44,411 nt of DNA from IMG/VR virus record IMGVR_UViG_3300036846_000310, positions 1 through 44,411 of that record. One strand, 5' to 3'. The notes beneath the pieces are model-generated. The model was not told the DNA's origin. It saw only the letters and a list, made by a program, of their open reading frames with translations, and searched no databases. Of this stretch, positions 5,956 to 13,623 are shown piece by piece. Numbering within the stretch: the first letter of the stretch is position 1; each line of letters opens with the position of its first letter. The translations under genes and the position numbers were made by a program. Origin of the DNA: a virus.

Positions 5956-6031
5956 TTAGTGCGTGCCGCACTTTCCCTTGCAATCGTGCCGCACGGTTGC
6001 TATGTATCGCTCACCAAACGGAGTGAGTGAG

Positions 6032-6463
6032 ATGAGCGAAGCAGAGCGCCAATATGATCTGGTACACAACGAAGGCGGCGAGGGATACAACCCACATCGC
6101 GCAGCCCGCGAGCGCGCCGAGTTCGATGCGGCTCGCAACGAGCCGCTGACGCTGGACGATCTGCGGCGCCGGCTGGAGAGGCTCGATAACTCTCTGGCGC
6201 GCGAGAGTGGCACCTTTGACCAGACAAAGGTCGATGCCCTGCGCGCTCAGATCGCCGCCATGGAAGCCGAGCAGGACGCCGCTTTCCTGGCGGCCTGGCC
6301 GCGCGAATTGACCATGGAGCGGCGGGCGGCGTGGAACGCCTGGGTGCGGTCTGCCACGACGCCGAAGGGCGTGCCGGTGAGCGCCATTGCCGCGCAGGAG
6401 CGGGCCCAGGGTTGGGTGCCGTCCGACCTGCGCCGCGCCATTAAGCTGCACGGGTTGGCCTGA
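6032..6463 (+). CDS. Hypothetical coiled-coil protein (143 aa)
   Basis: The ATG at 6032 has GGAG eight bases upstream (6020-6023), favouring it over the upstream ATG at 6002. The middle (about residues 35-85) is a charged helix with heptad character (LTLDDLRRRLERLDNSLA). The C-terminal part (ERRAAWNAWVRSATTPKGVP, then IAAQERAQGW) is conserved-looking and could be a DNA-binding helical fold. Its stop overlaps the next ATG (TGATG). No family is recognised. Confidence 0.6.
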   Translation: MSEAERQYDLVHNEGGEGYNPHRAARERAEFDAARNEPLTLDDLRRRLERLDNSLARESGTFDQTKVDALRAQIAAMEAEQDAAFLAAWPRELTMERRAAWNAWVRSATTPKGVPVSAIAAQERAQGWVPSDLRRAIKLHGLA

Positions 6464-6657
6464 TGTCCCGCAGGCGCATAGGCGACCGCCCGATGACCGC
6501 CACCGAGCGGTCAGCCCGGCGCCGCGAGCAGGACAACCTGCGCGTCGCCCGCATGTTCCACGCGCTGGAGCGGGTGCGCGACGAGGCGGCCTCGATCGGC
6601 GAGGCGCGCAAGATCGCGGCGGCGGCGCTGCCAGTAGGGTCCACAAAGGAGGATTAG
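6463..6657 (+). CDS. Hypothetical basic protein (64 aa)
   Basis: Starts inside the previous stop (TGATG). The product is arginine-rich and helical, MSRRRIGDRPMTATERSARR then RMFHALERVRDEAA. It ends at TAG 6655-6657, and the same frame stays open for 37 more codons beyond it (see 6658-6771). A very strong ribosome site (AAAGGAGG, 6646-6653) overlaps its end although no start codon follows at normal distance. Confidence 0.5.
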   Translation: MSRRRIGDRPMTATERSARRREQDNLRVARMFHALERVRDEAASIGEARKIAAAALPVGSTKED

Positions 6658-6771
6658 CGGACAGAACCTGACCCCGAATTCACACGGGTTCGTGAGCGGC
6701 CCAATCCGCTTACCGCGCCTTATGCAGGAGAGATGCAGGCGCCGCCACAATTGCCGCCGCGGTCGTGCTAA
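6658..6771 (+). other. In-frame open extension after an amber stop, without a start codon
   Basis: Reading on in frame past TAG 6655-6657 gives 37 sense codons (TEPDPEFTRVRERPNPLTAP, then YAGEMQAPPQLPP) and a TAA. AAAGGAGG sits just upstream, followed by ATTAGC, the same spacer that precedes the ATG at 4889; here GGACAG stands in the start position. It may be a small gene that lost its ATG, or an amber-readthrough tail. Chance is not excluded. Confidence 0.3.
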
Positions 6772-6780
6772 GCTGTTGAA

Positions 6781-6876
6781 ATGTTTTGGATCGGATTCGC
6801 GGCGGGCTTCTTGCTCGGCGCCTGCGTGGTGCTCGGCTTCGGCGTCTGGGGCGCGCTCACTGATCCTGATCCGTAG
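6781..6876 (+). CDS. 31-residue single-pass membrane peptide
   Basis: MFWIGFAAGFLLGACVVLGF is a clear transmembrane helix with glycine-zipper spacing, followed by VWGALTDPDP. It is too short for standard gene calling. No strong ribosome site is seen upstream (CTGTTGAA). Its 3' end overlaps the antisense lipoprotein gene by 20 bases. A holin-like or regulatory membrane peptide is possible but unproven. Confidence 0.5.
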   Translation: MFWIGFAAGFLLGACVVLGFGVWGALTDPDP

Positions 6877-7015
6877 CCGCCCCGAGCGGCGGCCGGCAGT
6901 CGATCACCACGCTGCCCGGCCCCAACATCGTCAACCCCACCAGGCAACTCTCGAACCGCCGCGTGGCACAGCCGGCGAGCAGCAGCAGCACCGCAAGCAC
7001 CACCACTCGCTGCAT
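6857..7015 (-). CDS. Small lipoprotein, antisense to the early operon (52 aa)
   Basis: A minus-strand ORF with a good ribosome site (AAGAGGAAACC then ATG) and a textbook signal: MQRVVVLAVLLLLAGCATRR, lipobox LAGC with Cys16. The mature peptide is only 37 residues and contains two more cysteines. It stands alone on the minus strand inside the rightward operon, divergent from the ribbon-helix-helix gene. Size and lipobox fit an Rz1-like outer spanin or a superinfection-exclusion lipoprotein. There is no proline-rich Rz1 body, so the role is open. Confidence 0.65.
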   Translation of the reverse strand: MQRVVVLAVLLLLAGCATRRFESCLVGLTMLGPGSVVIDCRPPLGAATDQDQ

Positions 7016-7024
7016 GGTTTCCTC

Positions 7025-7052
7025 TTGATTTGGCAACGGCGTGCATTACATT
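7025..7052 (+). promoter_or_regulatory. Candidate promoter for the ribbon-helix-helix gene
   Basis: TTGATT (7025-7030) and TACATT (7047-7052) are 16 bases apart, and the ATG at 7060 follows seven bases after the -10, giving a leaderless transcript. TGCATTACATTGTGCA (7042-7057) is an imperfect palindrome over the -10 and could be the autoregulatory site of the encoded protein. Confidence 0.4.
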
Positions 7053-7059
7053 GTGCAGC

Positions 7060-7218
7060 ATGGAAAAGGACGCCGCGCTGAATATCCGCCTCTCCGCTGC
7101 CGACCTCGCCGCACTAAGGCAGCTCGCCGATGCAGACGGCCGCTCGACATCCGACGTGGTGCGCCGGCTGATCCAGAGCTTGCTGCGGCGGAAGCCGGCC
7201 GCGAAAGCCGGCGCGTGA
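7060..7218 (+). CDS. Ribbon-helix-helix regulator (Arc/CopG type)
   Basis: 52 residues with the full RHH pattern: a beta strand ALNIRLSAADLAAL, helix A (LAALRQLADADGRS), and helix B (STSDVVRRLIQSLLRR). Dimers of this fold bind short palindromes; one overlaps its own promoter at 7042-7057. The stop overlaps the GTG of the next gene (GTGA). Confidence 0.75.
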   Translation: MEKDAALNIRLSAADLAALRQLADADGRSTSDVVRRLIQSLLRRKPAAKAGA

Positions 7219-7451
7219 CGGACGACGAGGAACGCGAACTCAAGAGGCAACTGATGCAAGCCGATCTCAAGCTGAAGCAGAGACAGGCATTTTGGGAAAC
7301 ACCCCGTAATCTCTCGATCATCATCGGCACCGCCGTTGCCATCACCGCGGCCGGCGCTGGCATCCTCGGCTACAAGATCGGCCAGAAGGATACGCCCACG
7401 ACGTTCATCCAACTGCCGCCCGGCACCACCATCACCACGCCATCACACTGA
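7215..7451 (+). CDS. Small membrane protein (78 aa, GTG start)
   Basis: The GTG at 7215 overlaps the RHH stop. An N-terminal charged helix (residues 1-28) leads into one transmembrane segment (NLSIIIGTAVAITAAGAGIL, about residues 33-54) and a short proline/threonine tail. The topology resembles phage inner-membrane accessory or i-spanin-like proteins, but the soluble part is N-terminal. Function unknown. Confidence 0.55.
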   Translation: MTDDEERELKRQLMQADLKLKQRQAFWETPRNLSIIIGTAVAITAAGAGILGYKIGQKDTPTTFIQLPPGTTITTPSH

Positions 7452-7563
7452 CCTAGAGCCGAAGCCGCGCCAGATGCGCCACCCGCAGCCGCCTTTCCTC
7501 CACCAGCTTCGCCGCAAATCGGGCCTCGAACCCTCCGAGCGGCTCTCCAAAGGGAATTAGCAT

Positions 7564-8241
7564 ATGGAGGAGATTGCCGCATTCGTGGCTGACATCGACG
7601 GCCTTGACGCCCAGATCGAGCTTTTAGAGAAGCAGAAAAGCGAACGGCTAGAGGCTTTAGCCATTGCGGCGCGGGAGGCTTACGCCAAACGGAGCGTCGA
7701 AGCAGTCAATGCGATGTTTAACAAACTATATTGGTCGCTCATGAGCTTGCCTCCGTCATCGTTGGCCAAAGCATTTGGCCGCCACCTGAACTCATTTAAG
7801 ATCGAGCCGATATGGACCGGCATCCGATGCATGGCCTGCGACAAAGAGTTGGCGGCTGATAGCCGAACCAGGCTTTACCACATACATGCCTTGGCGCGTG
7901 ATGGGGCTTGCCTATGCCAACCATGCCAGCAATCTCGGAACGGCCGCACCCCTGACAACAAAGCAGAATGGTGGAGGCGTCAGAACGAGCTTAGGTCAAT
8001 GCCATATGGCGAATATCTTAGAACTCCAGAATGGCAAGATACCAGAAAGAGGGCCGTCGCCAGAGCGGCGTGGCGCTGTCAACTGTGCAACGTCAGCGGC
8101 AACGATGAGGGAATTGTTCTACAGGTCCATCATCGGACCTATGAGAACCGAGGCAGGGAATTAGCAGGCGACCTTACCGTTCTATGCAAGCCATGCCACG
8201 GGAGACATCATCGCCACTTCAGCGCCGAGGCCCCGCCATGA
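7564..8241 (+). CDS. HNH endonuclease with N-terminal coiled coil
   Basis: 225 residues. An N-terminal coiled coil (residues 1-45) is followed by a Cys4 pair (CMAC near 89 and CQPC near 116) and a C-terminal HNH domain: LRTPEWQDTRKRAVARAAWR, CQLC, then LQVHHRTYENRGRELAGDLT and VLCKPCHGRHH. The start follows AAAGGGA at 7550-7556. The nuclease fold is clear. A homing enzyme is likely; a DNA-maturation role is possible. The last codons overlap the next ATG. Confidence 0.85.
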   Translation: MEEIAAFVADIDGLDAQIELLEKQKSERLEALAIAAREAYAKRSVEAVNAMFNKLYWSLMSLPPSSLAKAFGRHLNSFKIEPIWTGIRCMACDKELAADSRTRLYHIHALARDGACLCQPCQQSRNGRTPDNKAEWWRRQNELRSMPYGEYLRTPEWQDTRKRAVARAAWRCQLCNVSGNDEGIVLQVHHRTYENRGRELAGDLTVLCKPCHGRHHRHFSAEAPP

Positions 8242-8315
8242 ACACCATCATTGTGCTACTCACCCCGTTCGTCCTGATCTTACTGCTGATCCTTGCAACC
8301 CCCACCTCGGGTTGA
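8238..8315 (+). CDS. 25-residue single-pass membrane peptide
   Basis: MNTIIVLLTPFVLILLLILA plus TPTSG, a lone transmembrane helix that starts within the HNH stop (ATGA) and ends within the TTG start of the next gene (TTGA). Its coupling to a multi-span membrane protein suggests that the pair works at the inner membrane, perhaps in lysis. No family is recognised. Confidence 0.5.
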   Translation: MNTIIVLLTPFVLILLLILATPTSG

Positions 8316-8680
8316 GCGCATTCCTGCGCCTCTCGGCCTCCAGGTTCGCCACCACTCCCGCCACCAAAGGAATATTCGACGTGGTGCTGCAAATTTTCAT
8401 CGGCGTTGCCGCCGTGGTCGTATTTCTAGCGGCATGGACAGAGGGCCTTCTGCTCGGCCGCATTATGGCTTTTCTGCTCCTGTCGGTCCTATTCGGGTGG
8501 GGGTTGTGGCTGTGGGGCGACACGCTGATCGATCCCAACCACCTGCACCGTGACGGCAATTCCGCGTGGGCACTCGTCGGCATTGCCCTGGCATGGCCCG
8601 TCAGTGGTATCCCTATCTATCGCGAGAATGCCGCTAAGCGCCGGGCTAGGCGCCAGGCCAAAGAGCGTTGGGGAGTGTAG
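8312..8680 (+). CDS. Multi-span membrane protein (122 aa, TTG start), holin-like topology
   Basis: A TTG start overlaps the preceding stop. Three hydrophobic segments are seen: VVLQIFIGVAAVVVFLAAW, IMAFLLLSVLFGWGLWLW and WALVGIALAWPVSGIPIY, followed by a strongly basic C-terminus (AAKRRARRQAKERW). Three spans and a charged tail are what class I holins show, but small phage membrane proteins are diverse. A GTG at 8381 would give a shorter form. It is convergent with the ejection-protein gene and overlaps it by 35 bases. Confidence 0.5.
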   Translation: MSAFLRLSASRFATTPATKGIFDVVLQIFIGVAAVVVFLAAWTEGLLLGRIMAFLLLSVLFGWGLWLWGDTLIDPNHLHRDGNSAWALVGIALAWPVSGIPIYRENAAKRRARRQAKERWGV

Positions 8681-10250
8681 TGGTGCCCTGATAGGCCCCA
8701 GGCGCCACCATTGGCAGTGCTGGCAGCGACTTCTGCAATAGCAGATTGGCACTCGACGGCGGCGAGTAGTCGGGCGCGAAGGCGCTGCCGGGCGGCGCGG
8801 CAGGCGCCCCCTTCCCCAAGGTATCGAAAGCCTTCCCGACGCGGCGTTCCATCAGTGCGTTACCCCAGGCCCGCAGTCGTTCGCCGCCGAAGTGCGACGT
8901 AATTGCCGCCATAAGGCCGGCTGAGGCGCCCCCCGTGCCGGCCTCTGCCGCTCCTGCCGCGATCGGAATGAGGCGGCTGCCCATGGCGTGCAGGAGAGTG
9001 CCTACCGTTCCGCGCTCGGCGGCCTGCTTCAAGGCGGCAATTTCCTCGTCGGAATAGCCGCGCGATTTGGTGGCGCTGTTGACGAGGTTCTTAATTTGCG
9101 TGCCAAACGATGTGGTCGGGTTCGCCGTTGCGTCGGCGCGTGCCTGAATGCGCTCTAGGTCGCTCATCTTCATGGCGGTGGACCACGCCTGACGGGCTGG
9201 CGCGAGTGCGTCGAAGCCTTCCTTGCCGCCAGCCACGTCATTCTCGCCCGCGCCATAGATCCGATCACGCCAAGCGTTCTGAATATCGACGAGCTGCTTG
9301 CCCACCTTGGACAAGCCTCGCACGCCGTATTCCTTATCGATGAGGCCGCCCATCTCCTCGTCCATCGCCTGGACGTTGGCGAGCGTGAGGGGCTTACCGC
9401 GCAACGCCTCAAGTCTGGCCTGCAGGGCTGTGACGGCATTATCGCCGGCCACCACCTTACCGGCCTCGTCCTGGGTTTTCGCCATCGCGTCGTCAAGCAG
9501 CTTGCCGCTGTATTCCGGCGTCAACGACGAGTCGTGCCCCTGGCTCTCGGCGATCTTGTAGTAGGCATTCGCGATGGTCCTGGCGTCGTCCGACGTGGTG
9601 ACGGTGCGGGGCATGCCTTGCGGTGGTGCCACAGGTGCCGGCTGCGGCGGGACGGCCGATGTCGGGCTTTGGGTCGCAGTTGCCCGCGCCGCTATAGCCG
9701 GGTCTACCTGGCCGACGCCGGTCAGCGGAGGCGCGGCGGCTGGCGGCACATCCGCCGCTCGCGGCGCGTTTCTGCCCAGCGTCGGCAGGATGTCGGCTCC
9801 GGTCCCGCGCGCCACGCTCGGGGCAACCCGGCCTCCCATCATTATCTGCGCCAGCGCATTGGTGCCTTCCGGCGTCACGGTGCCGGTCGTCGGCCCCTCG
9901 GCGAGATCCAGCACCCCAAGCGCCACATCCCGCAGACTGCTCGGGAGTGCCGGCCGCACCTGGCCGGTCGTCTCGTCCCTGGCAAGCGGCAGGACCGAGC
10001 CGTAGGTCGTATTCGGCGCTGGCGAGAGATACGCCCGAACGCCCGGCATAACCGTGTCGCCGTTGGCCGCGGGCATGGCCGACGGCGCGGCGGCTGGCGG
10101 TGCCGTCTGTGCCGCAATGGCTCGGCCGCGTGCGACATACGGGTCCGCATCGGCGGCAGGCGCGCTTGTGGCATCGCCCCCGCTACCGCCGGCCGCGATG
10201 GCTCGGCCGCGTGCGACATAGGGATCTTCGTCGGTCTGAGCGTCAGCCAT
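8646..10250 (-). CDS. Large ejection/internal virion protein
   Basis: 534 residues, the last gene of the leftward late operon. The N-terminus has two copies of DPYVARGRAIAA (residues 9-20 and 36-47). Proline/alanine-rich linkers follow to about residue 225, then a helical domain (ANAYYKIAESQGHDSSLTPE onward). A glycine/alanine-rich segment near residues 430-455 (IPIAAGAAEAGTGGASAGLM) could insert in membrane. Position after other ejection genes and composition fit the DNA-translocating internal proteins of P22-like phages. Sequence identity to a named family is not claimed. Confidence 0.6.
   Translation of the reverse strand: MADAQTDEDPYVARGRAIAAGGSGGDATSAPAADADPYVARGRAIAAQTAPPAAAPSAMPAANGDTVMPGVRAYLSPAPNTTYGSVLPLARDETTGQVRPALPSSLRDVALGVLDLAEGPTTGTVTPEGTNALAQIMMGGRVAPSVARGTGADILPTLGRNAPRAADVPPAAAPPLTGVGQVDPAIAARATATQSPTSAVPPQPAPVAPPQGMPRTVTTSDDARTIANAYYKIAESQGHDSSLTPEYSGKLLDDAMAKTQDEAGKVVAGDNAVTALQARLEALRGKPLTLANVQAMDEEMGGLIDKEYGVRGLSKVGKQLVDIQNAWRDRIYGAGENDVAGGKEGFDALAPARQAWSTAMKMSDLERIQARADATANPTTSFGTQIKNLVNSATKSRGYSDEEIAALKQAAERGTVGTLLHAMGSRLIPIAAGAAEAGTGGASAGLMAAITSHFGGERLRAWGNALMERRVGKAFDTLGKGAPAAPPGSAFAPDYSPPSSANLLLQKSLPALPMVAPGAYQGTTTLPNALWPGA
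10117..10220. repeat. Direct repeat pair inside the ejection gene (23 bp, period 81)
   Basis: A 23-base sequence beginning ATGGCTCGGCCGCGTGCG occurs at 10117-10139 and again, identical, at 10198-10220. It encodes the repeated motif YVARGRAIA near the protein N-terminus. Identity at the DNA level suggests a recent duplication or repair within the gene. Confidence 0.75.
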
Positions 10251-11079
10251 TGCCGTTGTCCTGGGGAGCCGCAGCAGCTACGGCAGGCTGCGCCGTCGGC
10301 AGCAGCGGGCGATAGTCCTTCGGGTGGATGCGATCGCCGGCGAGCGTCGTCGGGTCGATCGGCCGGAACGTCGCGCCCCCGTCCTGGGCAATCGCGGCCA
10401 ACTTGTCGTTGGCACCGGCGAGCGACGGATGATCGCCGACACCGAGCAGCGTCACACTGCGAGCACCGCGCGCCTTCAACTCGGCGATCTGCTCGGCAAC
10501 GGTGTCAGCCTGCGACGGGTCGTTGCTCAGCCCGCTGGACAGCACCACGTCGCGCCCCAGCACAGACCCCATTCCCGGCCCTGTGATGGCCGCCAGCACC
10601 TTCTGCGGGCCGATCCCTTGTATGGCAGTGGATGGCAGCTTGCCGGCGCCAGCGACGCCCTGAGCTAGGCTGTCGCCCACGACGTAGGGCGTGCCCGCCT
10701 CGGTGGACAGCGCCTTGAACTTCCCTGCCACCGCCGGCACGTAGCCTTGGCTTTCCGGCCCATACGCCTGCCGCCAGCCTGGGCCGCCGTGGTAATAGAG
10801 CAGCGCCGCGTCGGGCGACTTCTCGGCGTCCAGCGCCTGGCTCATGTATTTGGCGCCACCATAGATGCTCTGCACCGGGTCGGTCGGGTCGGTAATGCCA
10901 AGCGAGCGCGCGGTATCCGGCATGATCTGCATCACGCCCACCGCGCCCTTCGGCGATATCGCCTTGATGTTGCCGCCGCTCTCCTGTGCCGCCATGGCGC
11001 GCAGCAGCATCGGATCGACGTTCCATTCCTTGCCGGCTGCCTGAAAGATCGCGTCATACTTGGCGAGCGGATCAGCCAT
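10243..11079 (-). CDS. Lytic transglycosylase fused to an SGNH/GDSL-like hydrolase
   Basis: 278 residues. The N-terminus (about 5-115) is a Slt-type lysozyme-like fold: AMAAQESGGN with catalytic Glu33, GAVGVMQIMPDTA, and a tyrosine-rich LLYYHGGPGW. Residues about 130-260 show the SGNH blocks in order: VVGDSLAQG (Ser137), SSGLSND (Asn186), and DRIHP (Asp249, His252). It would cut murein glycan during DNA ejection; the second domain may deacylate peptidoglycan or cell-surface polysaccharide. It lies among ejection-protein genes and overlaps both neighbours by eight bases. Confidence 0.8.
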   Translation of the reverse strand: MADPLAKYDAIFQAAGKEWNVDPMLLRAMAAQESGGNIKAISPKGAVGVMQIMPDTARSLGITDPTDPVQSIYGGAKYMSQALDAEKSPDAALLYYHGGPGWRQAYGPESQGYVPAVAGKFKALSTEAGTPYVVGDSLAQGVAGAGKLPSTAIQGIGPQKVLAAITGPGMGSVLGRDVVLSSGLSNDPSQADTVAEQIAELKARGARSVTLLGVGDHPSLAGANDKLAAIAQDGGATFRPIDPTTLAGDRIHPKDYRPLLPTAQPAVAAAAPQDNGNG

Positions 11080-12814
11080 AGGCGGCGAGCGCGTTCTGAC
11101 CCGGCTGCGGCATCAACATGGCTCGTGGGCCGGGCGGCGTGACGACTGGCGCCGCCGGCACTCTCGGCGGCGTCTGGCCCGGCGTGACGTGCAGGTTAAG
11201 CATGTCCGCCATCCCCATCGCCTTGTAGAGCTTAGCCTCGGCCGCCTTGTTGCCCTTCACTTCGGTCAGGATCTTCTGCTGCTCGGCTGGCGTGTAGAGG
11301 TTCCAGGCGAAGCCGCGCGGATCGGTGGTGTTCGCGACAGACGCGCGCCGGCCGCCATAGCCATATCCGCTGCCGTTCTGGTCCTCGGTCATGATGGCCG
11401 CCATCTGCTGGCGGTTCTTCGCGATGTCGTTGCGCATGATCTCCATGTTTGCCGCCGTCGAAAACCCCGTCCCGGCATTGGACATGGCCGCCAGTTGTCT
11501 CCCCTGGTCAGTGCCGGCGGCGTTGCCAAGGTCGGCAATCACACGCTCGGTGTATTTCTTGAACAGGTCGTAATTCTTAACGTTGTCCTCCATCCCAGGC
11601 GGCAATGCGCCCTGAGCATTGAGGAAGCTGTAAAGAGCGTGCGTCGATTCGGTGGAGCGGCCAGTTGTTGTCAGCTTCAGGGCCTCGTAGGCGTGGCCCA
11701 GGTTCTGATCGGTGGTCTGCCATTTCGGCAGGTTGGTCTGGTCATTCTTGAACTGCGTCACATCTGATTTGACCGTCTCCTCCGTTCCCATCGGCGCCGA
11801 TGTGGCGACGCCCCCCGCTGGCGGCTGGGTGGCTGCGGGCGGTGGCGTTGTCGATGCAGGCGGTGGCGTTGTGCCGGGCGCAGGCGGCTCCTTGTTGGGA
11901 TTGGCCAGCGCCGGGTTCGGTGGGTTCGGCGTGCCGCGTCCCGTGTAGCCGGGCGCGAAGGCCGGCGGCGGCTGCCCCGGTGCAGCGCCGGGCGCCGCTG
12001 GTGCGGCTGATGTGGCTGGTGTCGGGATGATCGTGGCGCCCTGCGTTTCCGGGAACACCGTGCCGAACGGGGCAGTGAACTTGACCGGCGGCCCGACTGG
12101 GCTGCCGTCCGGGTTCTTCGGCTGGAATGTGTATTCCTGCGTCGCGTCGGGTCGCGGCCCCAGCTTCACGCCGCCCGGCGCCTGCTCCTGAGACCCGGTG
12201 TATGGGCCGGATTGAAGCGGCGACTGCGGACGGATCGGCACCGCGTAGCCGCCGGCGTCCTTCAGCGTCGAAGGCGGCCTTGCCGCATCGAGCGCCTGCT
12301 GCGTCGTCAGATTGTGGGTCATGCCCTGCACGATCGCCGCGGTGTTCGCGTGCGGATCGGCGCCGAACGCGCTGCGCAACTGCGGCACTTCCTCGTCGGT
12401 GACCAGGCCCTGCTTCCGCGCATTGTCGATCGCGGCAAAGGCTGCGGCTTGCGGCACGCCGTTGGGGTTGTCCGCGAGCAGTTGCGCCATGGACTGCATC
12501 GCCCCGCCCAGCCGCTTGCTGTGCAGGTCGTAGGTGTTGGTGTCGAGCGTCTGGCCCCTCTGCGCGCTCGCCTGCGCGGCCAGTGCCGCCGTCGGACTGG
12601 CCGCCAGACCGCGCATCAGCGCCGCCTGGTTCGGCTGACCGGTGACCGGATCGATGGACTGCTGGAATGCCTGCCCCGCCGCCTGGTCGGCCTGCGCCTG
12701 CCGGGTCGCCCAGATCGCGTTCGCGGTCTTGGCTGCGTCGCCGTAGACCTGCAGCGGATTGACCGTCGCCGGGTGCGCGATGCTGTCGAGCAGATTGCCG
12801 CTAAAGCCGCTCAT
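11072..12814 (-). CDS. Ejection/internal virion protein, proline-rich centre
   Basis: 580 residues. An alanine/glutamine-rich helical N-terminal third (AIWATRQAQADQAAGQAF onward) is followed by a long Pro/Ala/Thr linker (about residues 255-335), then a helical C-terminal domain (VTQFKNDQTNLPKWQTTDQN onward). The composition is like that of internal virion proteins that unfold on ejection. It sits between the small DNA-transfer protein and the transglycosylase. No specific family is claimed. Confidence 0.6.
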   Translation of the reverse strand: MSGFSGNLLDSIAHPATVNPLQVYGDAAKTANAIWATRQAQADQAAGQAFQQSIDPVTGQPNQAALMRGLAASPTAALAAQASAQRGQTLDTNTYDLHSKRLGGAMQSMAQLLADNPNGVPQAAAFAAIDNARKQGLVTDEEVPQLRSAFGADPHANTAAIVQGMTHNLTTQQALDAARPPSTLKDAGGYAVPIRPQSPLQSGPYTGSQEQAPGGVKLGPRPDATQEYTFQPKNPDGSPVGPPVKFTAPFGTVFPETQGATIIPTPATSAAPAAPGAAPGQPPPAFAPGYTGRGTPNPPNPALANPNKEPPAPGTTPPPASTTPPPAATQPPAGGVATSAPMGTEETVKSDVTQFKNDQTNLPKWQTTDQNLGHAYEALKLTTTGRSTESTHALYSFLNAQGALPPGMEDNVKNYDLFKKYTERVIADLGNAAGTDQGRQLAAMSNAGTGFSTAANMEIMRNDIAKNRQQMAAIMTEDQNGSGYGYGGRRASVANTTDPRGFAWNLYTPAEQQKILTEVKGNKAAEAKLYKAMGMADMLNLHVTPGQTPPRVPAAPVVTPPGPRAMLMPQPGQNALAAYG

Positions 12815-12829
12815 GGTGCGCTCCTGGTA

Positions 12830-13618
12830 TCAGGCTCTGGATGTGAGGGGCTGGTCGTCGCTGTATTGCGCCGGCGCGTTGGCGTTCGCGGCGTTGCCGG
12901 TCATCTGCTGCAGCGCGTTGTAGCCGAGATACGAGTTGATCCCGCCGGTGATCGCGTTGCCCACGCCCTGCGCCCCGGCCGCCTGCGCCGCACCGCCGGC
13001 AATCAGCGCGTTGCCCGCATTGGAGGCCAGCGTGGCCCCCGTCTGCCCGGTCTGCGCCGCGGCATTGGCGCCCAGCGTTGCGAGGTTCTGGATGCGGCCG
13101 AACTGGTTGGTAAGACGCGCCTGCTGCGCCGTGCCAAGAGCGCCGTAGTCCTCAAACCGCGCCTGTGCGTTCTTGAACTGGTTCTGATAGGTGTTATCGG
13201 CGAGACCGGAGGCGAACGCCGCGGCACCCTTCATCGCCGCCCCCGACACGCCGAGGCCACGCGCCGCATTTGACGATTGCACCGCCTTCAATCCCTGCGA
13301 CAGATTGAATTGGTAGCCCGGCGTCTGCTCCAACTCGGCCTGCGTCATCTGCCCCGGCAGATTGGCCTGCCCAAGCGCCACATAGTCCGGGCCGCCGCCG
13401 GTCGGGCTGCCGAGCGCCAGCGCGTTCATCGTCGGCAGCGCCGACTGGCCCGCTAAATTGTAGGGTTGCAGGTCGGCCCGTGTCTGGGTGTATCGTTGCT
13501 GGTTAAGGTCGGCTGCGTGATTGGCCGCATCCGCCGCCTTGCCCGCGGCTTTGTTGCTGAACAACCCGCCGATCAGGCCACTGGCGACGGACCCGCCGGC
13601 CGCGATCAATGCTGGCAT
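12830..13618 (-). CDS. DNA transfer (ejection) protein of common podovirus type
   Basis: 262 residues. The start MPALIAAGGSVASGLIGGLF is a glycine-rich membrane-active helix, followed by KAADAANHAADLNQQRYTQT and the recognisable LQPYNLAGQSALPTMNAL segment. The rest is Gln/Ala/Gly-rich, with LEQTPGYQFNLSQGLKAVQS and NAARGLGVSGAAMKG. This arrangement is seen in many P22-like phages as a small internal protein needed for DNA transfer across the envelope. Confidence 0.75.
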   Translation of the reverse strand: MPALIAAGGSVASGLIGGLFSNKAAGKAADAANHAADLNQQRYTQTRADLQPYNLAGQSALPTMNALALGSPTGGGPDYVALGQANLPGQMTQAELEQTPGYQFNLSQGLKAVQSSNAARGLGVSGAAMKGAAAFASGLADNTYQNQFKNAQARFEDYGALGTAQQARLTNQFGRIQNLATLGANAAAQTGQTGATLASNAGNALIAGGAAQAAGAQGVGNAITGGINSYLGYNALQQMTGNAANANAPAQYSDDQPLTSRA

Positions 13619-13623
13619 TTACC

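Noticed and set aside
7457-7566. 36-codon minus ORF and overlapping plus ORF in the gap before the HNH gene
   Set aside because: Both look partly protein-like but neither has a ribosome site or conserved partner; undecidable from sequence.
9534-10586. 350-codon plus-strand ORF across the ejection genes
   Set aside because: An Arg-rich shadow frame opposite two well-supported genes, caused by high GC content.
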